From Scalesia atractyloides (Eukaryota; Streptophyta; Magnoliopsida; Asterales; Asteraceae): a DNA stretch of 64,000 bases. The position numbers and the translations under genes are program-made. Under the pieces are notes generated by a model. That model was given only the letters and a program-made list of their open reading frames with translations, was not told the DNA's origin and ran no database searches. The stretch covers positions 100,526,411 to 100,590,410 of the forward strand of contig CAMTDV010000030.1 of assembly GCA_947069175.1 (NCBI GenBank). The letters are read 5' to 3'. This document shows positions 23,765-35,131 of the stretch, in pieces. The first letter of the stretch is position 1. Each line of letters begins with the position of its first letter.

Positions 23765-24076
23765 TTTTTATTTTGCTATTTGGTGCATTATTAATTTATT
23801 GCTAGAAATCATGTAATATATAATTATTATTAATGAAATTCGCAATGGGTCGCCATGCGGCCATAACTATGATGAGCTACTCAAGTCAAGGAGAAATAGA
23901 CAAGGATAGAAGTAGGGACACCGATAATGGAAGGTTAAACCAAAAAAGAAAAGGAGATGAAAGAGTGATTAAGAAGTTGATTTTCGATTATAACCCGGTT
24001 TTGTTGTTTGATTTATGGTTATATGTGTATAAATACATGGACGAGTTTATATATTTTATATATTTTTTATAACTAA

Positions 24077-25581
24077 TCTATTCTATACATATAATAAAGT
24101 AAACCAATTATGGACACGTGACAATCACTGAGTATCTAAAATTCTATTTTCCCGCTTAAATCTCTTTAGTTTCATAGTTAATCCTAAAACAACATTTAAA
24201 TTATGAACGTAATCTTGAAATTGAAATTTTATACAAACATTGGGAATTATAATTAACATATATACCTATCCTAAAATCACATTTAAACTAGGAACGTATA
24301 TATATTTCATTACAATTTTGAAAAGAAAAGATAACGACAAACATTGAGAATTTTTTCATTAATATATACTCTATATATTGAATTACAATTTAAAAAAGAT
24401 AAGATATTGTATGTAAGTAACTAACCATAGCAATTAAAAATGTTATTTATTTATATAGCTTTATGTTTTTGAAACAATACAAAATTTCCAAATCAAAGTT
24501 GATATTAAATACTTGTTAGTGTTTATCTAAGGATAGTTGGTATGCACGGTATTAATCTACACATTTATTTTTATTTACAACGAAATTTAAAAACATTATT
24601 ATATATCTATACTATGCTAGATATTCATTTTTAAGCTTATCTTCATATCATATTTTATATGAATACATTTATTTAATCTTTGTTTTATATTAATAAATCT
24701 ACTTAAAAAGAACCCAAATTCGAAATCCTTCGTAGTTCAATATTATATTCATATCAAAAAACTTTTTACACGAAATTAAAAAAAAATCTATATCATTTAT
24801 ATACTTCTAAATTTGCCGTTCAAAAAATAACAAAATAAAATAAACCTATGGGGAACAAGTGTCATTCATTAGAACTATTGTTTTTTATGTTTTCCCGCAT
24901 CTCTCCTACTTAATTACAAAAAATCATACATAAAATTATATTCAAATTATATAAATAAAATATTAAATATATTTGATTTTTTATTATTCCTGACGTATGT
25001 TAAATAAAATATTATTTACATGATATATATTATTCCTGCATATTTTGTGTGTTTTTTTAGCTAAGAAACACATACATGATCATGCATTTATTTATTTATG
25101 CGTATTAAATTAGATTAGATATTACTTAGTATATAACATATTCAGATTAGATATTACTTGGTATATAACATATTCATATAATAAATACAAATGGATGTTT
25201 TGCCCATATAATAGAATCAATATATATTGTTTAGTATAACGGGTTATTTATTAATATTAATTTTAATTATTATTGTTAGTAATTATTATTTTTTCGCTTA
25301 TCTCTTATTTATTGATTCAACCATGTATAACACACAAGTTTCTAACCTGTTAATAAATAAAAAAAACAAAGTAAAATGTTATAACTTAGGTAACACACAA
25401 ATTACTAACCTATTAATAAATAAAAAAAACAAAGTAAAGTGTTATAAAAATGATATAGTACATCAAAATTCTATACGTTCAATTTGTGCAATGCACGGTT
25501 TTTTAAGATGTCGGTTTTCTTTATTTAGTATATAAAATTATCTATATTCAGCCCGTGTAATACACGGGGTTTCTAACCTAG
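24077..25581 (+). mobile_element. Non-autonomous Helitron, plus strand (~1.5 kb)
   Basis: It begins TCTATTCTATACATATAATA after an A and ends with hairpin CCCGTGTAATACACGGGG, then TTTCTAAC and CTAG at 25578-25581, followed by T. All canonical Helitron end features are present. The interior is very AT-rich and contains a direct repeat of about 60 bases at 25330-25445 (AACAAAGTAAAATGTTATAA repeated). No Rep/helicase sequence is present, so it depends on enzymes from elsewhere. Confidence 0.75.
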
Positions 25582-25989
25582 TGTATTATGTATTATAGTG
25601 GTTTTGATACGAATAGTTTTCTTAATATGTATTGGTTGTCGGATTTGGCAAAAAGTTTTGGATCGTCATTGGTTAAAGCGATTTTTGTAAGTACTTTATT
25701 ATAAAGATAAAACTGACCATAATCTATAAAATAATTAGCCTCTGGATAACAAATATAAAACTCAATAGTAAAAACATAACATAATCAATAAATAGTATTA
25801 ACAAATGATGAAATCTATCATTAAGATCATAACCAAAGTTTAAGGATCATAAGACACTTGTTTGGTGTATTGGTCTTATACAACAAAAAAAAGTGTTAAT
25901 TTTGTATACCTAACTATTTATACGATTTTTATAGTTTTCCTTACTTTAAAATTCTTCCCCACGAATTTCGAATAAAAGTTATCATGCAA

Positions 25990-26262
25990 GTCCTAAGATG
26001 TCGGTCGAGTAGTCAAAAGGTCTCTTCTTCTTAGTGGAGACGCAAATTCAATTTCCGTTTGGGTTATTTTCAAAGGACATCTGGGTGAATGGACGAATTA
26101 GAGCTTTAATCCTAGGTTCGAACTTGATGTGGTGAGGGTTTACGGATTCATCCGGTTCCCGGGCATCAAGGACACAGTCTTATAACAGTCGAAAGGTCAA
26201 CCTTAAACATAGCCCTAAAAAGTGAGTTTACACGTAAAATACTTTGTCGCGTCCATGCGATA
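25990..26262 (+). mobile_element. SINE relic related to the 43346-43575 element
   Basis: It starts with a tRNA-like segment (CGGTCGAGTAGTCAAAAGGTC) and ends with CATAGCCCTAAAAAGTGAGT then TTACACGTAAAA. The tail matches the CATAGCTCCGAAAGGATGAG/TTTACACGTGG tail of the intact SINE at 43346-43575. Boundaries are approximate and no target duplication was found. Confidence 0.45.
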
Positions 26263-26318
26263 AATAAACTACACCAATAATCCAATATGGCAATATCTTA
26301 AAGTCACAACTTTATGTC

Positions 26319-26320
<2 letters not shown>

Positions 26321-26361
<41 letters not shown>
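26321..26361. repeat. (ATT)n microsatellite
   Basis: A perfect ATT run of about thirteen units. Confidence 0.9.
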
Positions 26362-26362
<1 letters not shown>

Positions 26363-26837
26363 TAAATAAATATGATTATATGATTATTAATAATAAATAA
26401 AATAAAATATCAGAACTGGTGTGTGCCCACAACCCATCGTAACACTAATATAAACCACAATCACAATTCCTGCGAACTTTCGCAATTTGCATCCGACTGA
26501 ACCACCATATCGGATGCTTCTAGTTCTATCAAACTCCATTGATTTGAAGATCTCTTCATCTCTTCATTCAATCGAAGGTCAGTCAACACTTTTTTATAAA
26601 CTTCGTTAATTACATTATTACATACGCACAGTTTAATTCAACTATATTTTGTTGATTTGTATCTACACACTGTGAATTGTGATTGTTAAAAATCAAATGT
26701 TCATACATAACAATATTGATCTGTAAGTGTTTTTTATGTGCGAATTAGATTAAATGATTTATTGTATATCATAGGAATTGATGATTTTTACTAGTCAACC
26801 GTGTTGTTTGAGGTTCATAGATCAATGATCATAAAGC

Positions 26838-27335
26838 TTGCGGCTCGAAGCTCGGCTCGTAGCTCGCTCCTAGAGAAAAACTAGCTAAAAAACTCAATTT
26901 GAGATGCCGTGAACCAAGCTGGCTCATTTTGGTAGCCGAGCTGGCTCGGCTCGTTGGCTCGTTCTTAGGCTCGTTATCCCTATTATTGTGATAATTATAG
27001 TTTAAGTATTCCAGAAACTAATTAGGTTTCTTATTTTAGTATGAGTTTTACATTAATTAAGGAACATGAGTTGAATTTGATTTTAGGAAACATATTGATT
27101 TTTTGATTGGCTGTATTTGATGTTAGTGTCATTCTATGCTGGACTCAGCTGAAAAACTCGATTTGGAACGACCTGAGCCAAGCCAGCTCAATTTTTAACC
27201 GAGCCAAGCTCGGCTCGGCTCAGCTCGGCTCGTTCATGGCTCAGCTTGTTAGCTCGTTTAACTTTGTGCTCGAGTTGAACTGAGCTGCCTCGTTTAATTT
27301 CAAGCTCCAGCTCGAGTCCGCCCTGGCTCGACTCG
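26838..27335. repeat. GCTCGGCTCG-rich repeat elements
   Basis: Two segments, about 26838-26985 and 27137-27335, are dense in GCTCG, AAGCTCGGCTCG and GAGCCAAGC words in both orientations. Such repeats are common in plant genomes as ends of fold-back or hAT-derived elements. They are separated by ordinary AT-rich DNA and could be the arms of one element, but clean termini were not found. Confidence 0.45.
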
Positions 27336-27950
27336 TTGATGTAGCGTGTGAAACGGTAACGAAGAATAGATCACGTTGATTCTGAGAATGCCCGTGACAG
27401 TCTTCCCCAAACCACCCAAATTCGTCCCAAAGCATTGAGAATTTGAAATGAAAGGATGTTCTTATTGCAAAATTGATGAATGACCATCCTTATTACATGA
27501 CAAGTACTTAAATAAAGATAGAAATTCAAAACAGATCATAAAAGGGCCACGGGCCAAACACAAGCCCAAAAACAAAGTGCATAAAACAGGAAGAAAAACA
27601 TAAAAGTGCACGTAACTTCCGCTAGAATGCGTTGTGTGGACCGAAACTTGGGTGAGGCCCCTCCAGATCCTTGTCACGACATGCTCCTTGTTTCAAGCTT
27701 CGATTTGACTGGTAGAACGCCTAAAACGGAGACCCGTGGCCAAAGTTATGGTCATTTTCGTGTATCACCCTTGGTAGGTCGATCATGGGCCTCCAGAAAT
27801 GCTGGTTTTGTAGAATATGATTGTGAAGTGGGGTCATCAATATAGTTTATATGCTTAAAACAGAACAGTTTCTTTTTAAAAAGACAAATATGTTAGCACT
27901 GTATTTGTTATCTAAATTGTATTGCATTTATTTTGTATATATCTATTCCT
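27336..27950. other. Unassigned spacer, possible LTR remnant
   Basis: Moderately GC-rich compared with the surroundings and with short open frames in both directions (27462-27677 minus; 27606-27845 plus) that encode no known domain. The composition and the lack of any protein domain suggest part of a retrotransposon LTR, but no partner LTR was found in the window. Confidence 0.3.
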
Positions 27951-27987
27951 AAAATAGTGTTAGGGTTGGTTATTTTGTATTCTTCCT

Positions 27988-28029
27988 CTATAAATAGGGG
28001 TATTTGGTATCATTCTTCCTCTATAAATA
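27988..28029 (+). promoter_or_regulatory. Duplicated TATA box upstream of the PAP26-like gene
   Basis: The phrase ATTCTTCCTCTATAAATAGG with the following GGTATTTGGT occurs twice, placing TATAAATA at 27989-27996 and again at 28022-28029, 33 bases apart. Both sit at a suitable distance from a likely leader that begins near 28050. Either TATA could direct initiation; which is used cannot be told from sequence. Confidence 0.6.
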
Positions 28030-28296
28030 GGGGTATTTGGTTTATTCACTAAGAAATTTATACCATAAGATTTGATCATTAAAAAGGTAATCAGACATAT
28101 GTGCTACAGTTTGAGACTTTCTGCTATATAATGAGGGTAACTGGACTCATTAAACGAATGATCAAGAACATTAATGGAATAATCAAGATTTTACAAGAAA
28201 ACTTACAAAGTTGGACATATATGTGTCCTTAATGTGTGTTTTTATGTAACTTGTGTTAAACTTAGCCAATTCTTTGTTTGCAGTTTATGCTGCCGA

Positions 28297-31200
28297 ATGA
28301 TCAAAGATAAGAAAATGGGACCCACGATACCTCAGCTTGTGGTTATCGGCTATGTTTTATTCTGCTTTGTGAATAACGTCTATGCCGGTGTCACAAGCAG
28401 TTTCATCCGTTCAGAGTGGCCTTCGGTTGACATTCCTCTTGATAATGAAGTTTTTGCGGCTCCTAGTGGTTATAACGCACCCGAACAGGTAAGCTTCAGA
28501 GGTCATATAAATTATATGTATTAATTATTTTTAAGTTTAGTTGCTATTTCATTTTCTCACTTTGTAGGTACACATCACTCAAGGGGATTATGATGGCAAA
28601 GCTGTAATTATAATATGGGTGACGCCTACTGAACCAGGGTCAAACCAAGTACGATATGGAAAATCAGAGAACAAATATGATTTTACCGCAGAAGGGACGA
28701 TGGCAAACTATACGTTTTACAACTATACATCTGGCTATATTCACCAGTGTCTTGTCAGTGACCTTGAGGTATATGTCATTATGTTGGTTAACTCAATAAC
28801 ATCTATTTATGTTAAAGTTTTTTAAATTCGCTTAAACGATCCGTTTCATGATAACGTGTGTGTCTGTTTGTTAGTATGACACTAAGTACTTTTATGAGAT
28901 TGGAGAAGGTGATTCTGTGCGATCATTTTGGTTTCAAACACCTCCAAAAGTTGATCCGGATGCTTCTTACAAATTCGGAATTATAGGTGAGTTACTTCAT
29001 ATTTTGTAGAGTAAATCACATTTTACGTCCTTTAACTGTGAGCCAAATTGCAGACGCTGTCCTTTAACTAACGAAATTACACCGGATGTCCTTTATGTTA
29101 CTGTTTCTTGGTGTCCTTTTGCCCTAACTCTGTTCATTTTTCTGTTAACTCTTGACACATGCCACTCACATGAGGGCATAATGGTCATTTTCACTTAATA
29201 ACTAAAAAAAAATTAAATAAAAGTAATATATATTAACAACAAAGTACGTGAAGATGACCATTATGTCCTTATGTGAGTCGCACGTGTCAAGAGTAAACAC
29301 AAAAAATTAAATGGGTTAGGGCAAAAAGGACACCGCCTGATGGGAAACAGTAACATAAAGGACATCTAGTGTCATTCCGTTAGTTAAAGGACGACGCCTG
29401 TAATTTTGCTCACACTTAAAGGACGTAAAATGCAATTTACCCAATTTTGTATTTGCTTTGATGGAAAAAATATTAGACTGTTTTTAGTGGAATAATTGCT
29501 GATTATGTGCTTTAGGTGATTTGGGTCAAACGTATAATTCTCTGTCAACTCTTGAACATTACATTCAAAGTGGAGCACAAACTGTTTTGCATGTTGGAGA
29601 TTTATCTTATGCTGATAGATATACGTATCATGATATGGGTGTACGCTGGGATACATATGGTCGTTTTGTCGAAAAAGTTCAAGCGTATCAACCATGGATA
29701 TGGACAGCAGGAAACCATGAGATAGAGTATATGCCATATATGGTAAGTGACGGAACTGATACGAATATTATTCCTACTGTTTTTCTTCTCATCAATGATA
29801 CAATTTCATCATTAAGTTCATTAGATGACATCATCTCGTACCTTTCTTTGATTGATAACATATTTTTTTTCTTTATAACGATATGTCCAGAATGAAGTTG
29901 TTCCGTTCAAACAGTATCTTCATAGATACCCTACTCCATTTGCAGCCAGTGAAAGCAGTGATCCTCTTTGGTATGCTGTCAGACGCGCATCCGCTCATAT
30001 AATTGTGCTATCCAGTTATTCTCCATTTGGTAATATTCTTTATCCTATTTTTATATTGGGCAGATTCCATAAAGAGTAAAATGCCATTTTCGTCCTTGAG
30101 GTTTGGATTGTTTTGTGACTTTCGTCCAAGGGATTGTTTTTCTGCATATGGATTCAAAAGGTTTGAAATCTTGCCATTTTCATCCCGCTCGTTAACTCCA
30201 TCCATTTTTCTCTATCAAGTCAGGGGTATTACTGTCATTTTTGTTAAATTTAAAGGCAATTCAGTCTTCTTCACTTTATGTACAATCATTTAGCATAATG
30301 TTCAAGTATTCAAAACCCTAAGTTAACAAAAAAGACGGAAATACCCTTGAATTATGGAGAAAAATGGATGGAGTTAACGAGCCGGATGAAAATGGCAAGA
30401 GTTCAAACCTTTTGGATCCAAATGCGGAAAAACAAACCTTTGGACGAAAGTGACAAAACTGGCTAAACCTCGGGGACAAAAATGGCATTTAACTGGTTTT
30501 TAGAGGCAATGTTAGAAACAGTCAACATGGTCAAAATTACTTCCATGTCAACTACACGTCATCATTTTGACTATTAACCGGGTCAAATTACCCTTTCAAA
30601 GTTTGAGCCTTTTGTTGGTGCAAACAAAGTGTAACCTTTTACTTTCTTCATCAGGATGTGACCATGATAATTTAGTATATAGATATTCGTTTGATAACTT
30701 ACGTATTTACTTGACTCCCGACAGTAAAATACACACCCCAATTTATTTGGCTGGAGGCTGAATTAAAAAAAGTGGACCGGAAGAAAACACCTTGGCTTAT
30801 CGTAATTATGCACACGCCTATATACAACAGTAACAGCGCACACTACATGGAGGGTGAAAGCATGCGAGCCGCATTCGAGAGTTGGTTTGTTCAGTACAAG
30901 GTTGATGTTGTCTTTGCGGGACACGTTCATGCTTACGAAAGATCGGTTTGTCACCGTCCTTTATATCTTCCTTTTCTTATATACCAACTAAAAAATAAAA
31001 TAACTCCTTATTAAATATGCAATTTCAGTACCGGATCTCAAACATACACTACAACATAACGGGTGGAGTAAGTTATCCCGTGCCGGATAAATCAGCTCCG
31101 GTTTACTTAACTGTAGGAGATGGTGGAAACCAAGAAGGTCTTGCATCAAGGTAACTTTATTTCTAGAGTAAAATGCCATTTTTGTCCCTGAGGTTTGGCC

Positions 31201-31983
31201 AGTTTTGCGACTTTTGTCCAAAGGTTTGTTTTTCCACATTTGGATCCAAAAGGTTTGAAATCTTGCCATTTTCATCCGTCTCGTTAACTCCATCCATTTT
31301 TCCTGTTAAGTCAGGGGTATTCAAAATACCCTTAAGTCTTAACGGAGAAAAAGGACAGAAATACCCTTGACTTAACGGAAAAAAACGGATGGTGTTAACG
31401 AGCCGGATGAAAATGGCAAGATTTCAAACCTTTTGGATCGAAATGTGGAAAAACAAACCTTTGGATGAAAGTTGCAAAATTGGACAAAACCTCAGGGACG
31501 AAAATGACATTTTACTCTTATTTCTATAATATAGTTTCCGTCTCTGTAAAAAATTGTAACCATTTTTTATATATATTTTTGTCATTTTAGTGTTCTTGTA
31601 CGGTGATAATGTTTTCTAAAATGGGTTCTGTAGGTTTAATGATCCTCAGCCTGATTATTCTGCATTCCGAGAAGCAAGCTATGGGCATTCTACACTTGAG
31701 ATAATAAATAAAACACACGCATTCTATCACTGGAATCGAAACGATGATGGAAAGAAAACCGAAACCGATGCCTTCGTGTTGCACAACCAGTACTGGTGAG
31801 TACCACATTCGCTCCTATCAATGTTACGTTAACTCAAAGTTTACGATTAATTAATGTGTTAAGTATGTTTAAAAACCCGACACGATTCACATTTGCAGGA
31901 ACAAGAGTCTTCGGAGAAGGAAACTGAAAAAGAATTATCTGCACACAATCGTTCCGACTCTAGAACAACTTAGCCAGTTATGA
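28297..31983 (+). CDS. PAP26: Purple acid phosphatase, PAP26-like (vacuolar/secreted), intact
   Basis: Nine exons join in one frame: 28297-28488, 28568-28768, 28875-28986, 29516-29742, 29891-30029, 30725-30945, 31029-31150, 31634-31795 and 31899-31983, giving about 486 residues, close to the usual length of this family. All introns are GT-AG. A hydrophobic signal peptide ([15 protein letters not shown]) opens the protein; Met at 28315 is an alternative start. The five metal-ligand motifs are complete: GDLG (Asp170), GDLSY (Asp197, Tyr200), GNHE (Asn235), IMH (His320) and GHVH (His357, His359), so the binuclear Fe-Zn/Mn centre should form. Residues such as [15 protein letters not shown] and [15 protein letters not shown] match Arabidopsis PAP26, the main vacuolar and secreted acid phosphatase that recovers phosphate from organic esters. 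A likely leader intron runs 28087-28283. Introns 3, 5 and 7 hold fold-back transposons. Confidence 0.9.
29009..29443. mobile_element. Fold-back MITE in PAP26 intron 3
   Basis: Inverted ends are GAGTAAATCACATTTTACGT at the left and the complement of GGGTAAATTGCATTTTACGT at the right, with further matching arms (GTCCTTTAACTAACG; ATGACCATTATG). Direct repeats ATTTTGTA flank it at 29001-29008 and 29444-29451. The 8-bp duplication would fit hAT, but the arms resemble the 9-bp-duplicating MITE group; classification is open. Confidence 0.65.
30074..30494. mobile_element. Fold-back MITE in PAP26 intron 5
   Basis: The left arm GAGTAAAATGCCATTTTCGT and CCTTGAGGTTTGG is mirrored by the right end CCTCGGGGACAAAAATGGCA. 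Inner arms carry ATTTTCATCCCGCTCGTTAA and its complement. The same family occupies 31166-31517 and 53061-53460. No clear target duplication was found. Confidence 0.65.
31166..31517. mobile_element. Fold-back MITE in PAP26 intron 7 with 9-bp target duplication
   Basis: Arms GAGTAAAATGCCATTTTTGT at the left and the complement of its right-hand counterpart form a near-complete hairpin. Perfect direct repeats TTATTTCTA lie at 31157-31165 and 31518-31526. The 9-bp duplication supports a Mutator-like origin for this family. Confidence 0.75.
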
Positions 31984-32471
31984 AGATGAAGATAGGCGTC
32001 GTGTGTAGTTATCGAACAAAGGTCATCTCCCACTCGAGCCTTCTGGTAATTCCTATCTGTGACGTAGGTACGATGAAGGTATCAGGCGCGTGTCGAAATA
32101 ATAAGTTTGAAGTTAGAATGTTGTTATATTTGGAATGAAAATAATTAACTTTGAAGGACTTTTTTTGTTGTATTTCATCAACTTATGAATTGTTCGGGCC
32201 GAAAAGTGGCCAAGTGGGTTAGCGTTGGATAACGGATCAAAACAAGTACGAGTTAAAAATGGGTCAACTATTTATATTTTATTAATAATCAATATATTTA
32301 AAAATCTAAAAATACGATGACCATGAAAGTAAACTGGTATTATGGAAATATGGTGTGATATTATGTCAGTGTTCGACTTATAAAAGAGTCTTCATGGTAT
32401 CCATGTCGACAAAAAGGCTACATACATAGCCTCGGCATGCTAGTAGCTGACGTTTATCATCGGTTTCACGA

Positions 32472-32619
32472 ATATCATCATCATCATCATAGTCAGTATA
32501 TCCCACCAATAGCAAAGCTAAGGTATGGTCTGAGGAGGGTAAGGTGTAGACAACCTTACCACTACCCTGTAGGAATAGATAGAGAGGCTGCTTCCAGTGA
32601 GACCCCTAGCTCGAATCGA
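32472..32619 (-). mobile_element. Au-type SINE, short copy downstream of PAP26
   Basis: On the minus strand: GGGGTCTCACTGGAAGCAGC, GGTAAGGTTGTCTACACCTT, CTCCTCAGACCATACCTTAG, then a GATATACTGACTATGATGAT tail. It is truncated at the 5' end relative to the copies at 5768 and 21196. Confidence 0.6.
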
Positions 32620-32825
32620 TTTCACGAATATGTATATTTTAAACAAGTTTTAGGACTTTAATATACCAAAACTAGAGAAATATAGGGGAAATATGATGAA
32701 TTAAACTAATAGAAATATAGAATAAGCATTGTACTCTCTACCACAGGTCCACAACTGGACCATGGAAGCTATCAGAATGAAGTTGACAAACCTACAAAAC
32801 AAGAAACTCAAAACTTTCTTTAAAA

Positions 32826-35131
32826 TCACTCTCTTCCTGCACGTTTGAGATACTTTACTCGAATCGCCCATAATCGCTCTGCGACAGACTTCATATCGGG
32901 TCGATCAGCTCGTGTGGGGGCTGCACATTGAAAAGCCAAGTTCAGCATCTTCTTGAAGATCTTCGCGTCCACGGCTTCCTTCATTTGTGGGTCCACTAAA
33001 TCCATTGTTTCATCATTGTTGTGTTTCCCGAAAGCCTGCGATAACAGATAATGTACTACTTTAATGTACCTGGTACCCATGTCAATGCTCGGCCCGATAG
33101 GAGACCTAGATACAACTACTAGTTAGGGGTGCTAAATGGGTCGAGTTGGCGGATCTAACCGTACACAAACCCAAATGCAACCCGGACCCGAAATCGTGTT
33201 AGACACATGAAACCGAATACCACCCGAATATTCATAGGTTGACCAGAACGCAACCCGTTCGACCGGATTTTTTTGCATACTAATACTCAAAATTTATATT
33301 TTTCACAATTTCAAAAAATTAAATGTACATAATGAAATGATATTTTAATTATAAAATTTTATATGAATTTCTTTTTTAAGTTTCAAGAATGTGACATAAA
33401 ATATCCAACCAAATTAATTTATAACATAAAACACATATTAAGAAAAAATAAAAAGTAAATGGGTTAAACGGGTCAACCCACGAACCTGCCAGGTTGAAAT
33501 GAACCCAGCCCGTTTAGCTAAACGGGTTCGAGGGTCCACAAAAAGGGCACTGATAATTCCAAATGTGCAAATGTGTATGCAGTGGAATAGAAGCTTACCC
33601 ATCTAATGGTGACCTTTTCATCCGGAGACCGCCTTGAATCAACGGGCCGACGGCCCGTAAGAATTTCCACAAGTAGAACCCCGAAAGAATATACATCACT
33701 TTTTGGGGTGAGTTTATAAGTTCTCATATACTCAGGGTCGAGGTACCCGACCGTTCCTTTCACTTTGGTCAAAACATGGGTGTTACCGGGCTCGGTATCC
33801 CCGAGCCGTGCAAATCCAAAATCAGCCACTTTGGCCCGCATCCTATCGGTTAGAAGAATGTTGGATGATTTCACATCTCTGTGGATTATTTGTTCTTCTG
33901 TTGCAAATAAAATAAAATAAATAAGCGAATAACTAATCGGGTTAGGCAACATAAATTCTAGCCCAAACCCGAGTTAGTAACCAAACGAGAGCCCGTTTGG
34001 GCTCGCTAAGTCGGCCCGTCTTGATAACTTTCTTTTATAGTCATTTTATTTATTAGTTCTCTTTTTCTAGTCACATAGTATATTCGAAAACGCATATCCA
34101 AACACCCTTTATAAAAAAACTTAACGGAAATGGGGTTCACCTGCGTATATAATGAAGGTATGTTAAGCCATGAGCAATGTCGATGGAAATTTCGAGACGT
34201 TGACTGAAATCTAAGCAACTTCCATGAACACCTAAGAAAGAAATAACAATATTATTAATATTATTATTACTAATACTACTGCTATTATATGATCTTACCA
34301 TCTAAATGTTCTCTAAGTGTACCATTAGGTACATATTCTGTGATAATAAGACGCTCGTTTCCTTTATCAACGTAACCAAGCATTTTTACTAAATTCCGAT
34401 GCTCGATCTTTGCAAGTAACTCAATCTCGCTTCTAAATTCACTTCTTAGAGCATCCGAGTGTTCCTGCATGAAAGATGAAACTTTTCATTCCTGCAACTT
34501 TACGGTACATTTGGATATGTGTGGTCAAACGGGTCAACAATTCAAGTTTAGGATTCATAAATCGATAAACAAAGATTAGATTTAGAGATAAACAAATATA
34601 AAATAAAAACAAAATCACTTTAATTATCAATGTGAAAATAGGTTAGTTTAACCAAAAAAAAGTCAAAAGGTACCTTGCTTGCTCGTTTTATGGCAACCGT
34701 TCGACCATCTTGTAATTCAGCTTTATAAACTGTCCCGAATCCTCCTTCACCTAGTTTTAATGATGGTGAAAAGTTTTGAGTAGCTCTTGCAGCTTGTCTC
34801 ATAGTTAAATGAACCGAACCGATCTTATCAAGCTTTGGTGACATTGAGAATCTACCGGGACTAGGTGGGACCCGGAGGGGGCTCGGTGGGACCCGCAGTG
34901 GGCTCGCGGGGATCTTTCCAGATCCGGAATTCACTTCTATAGACGGAGCTGTTTCCACTACAAAATCAAATGCATACTTCACTTGTCTAGTTACTGCAAC
35001 GATTAACTATTGTTTTACTCACCTGATTTTGACTCATTAACATGAACCGTATCGTCTGTATCTTTTGTTCTAAATCGAAAACAACGGCAAATAAAATTGC
35101 AACATAGGAGTAAGAGTCCAGGTGCAGACAT
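32826..35131 (-). CDS. CRCK3: Calmodulin-binding receptor-like cytoplasmic kinase (CRCK3-like), with one apparent frameshift
   Basis: Six minus-strand exons: 35023-35131, 34674-34957, 34299-34464, 34141-34231, 33599-33897 and 32826-33035; about 385 residues if one base is disregarded. The N-terminus starts [18 protein letters not shown], a hydrophobic Cys-rich patch without a receptor ectodomain, followed by repeated LRVPPSP. The kinase domain is complete: [11 protein letters not shown] loop (106-116), VAIK Lys127, alpha-C Glu144, [10 protein letters not shown] loop (Asp224), DFG (242-244), [10 protein letters not shown] activation segment. Words such as [16 protein letters not shown] and DFGFARL match CRCK-type kinases, which bind calmodulin and act in calcium-linked signalling. 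Exon 4 is 91 bases where 90 would keep frame: an extra base at 34151-34152 puts the TYLH..YAE segment out of phase with exon 5. A GC donor could bypass it but would drop a residue. The paralogue number is tentative. Confidence 0.8.
33124..33510. mobile_element. hAT-like fold-back remnant in CRCK intron 5
   Basis: Begins TAGGGGTGCTAAATGGGTCG and ends in AACCCAGCCCGTTTAGC, with GGGTCAACCCACGAACCTG arms complementary to the left side. These are typical ends of a very common plant hAT-derived repeat. No target duplication was found and the right boundary is approximate. Confidence 0.5.
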
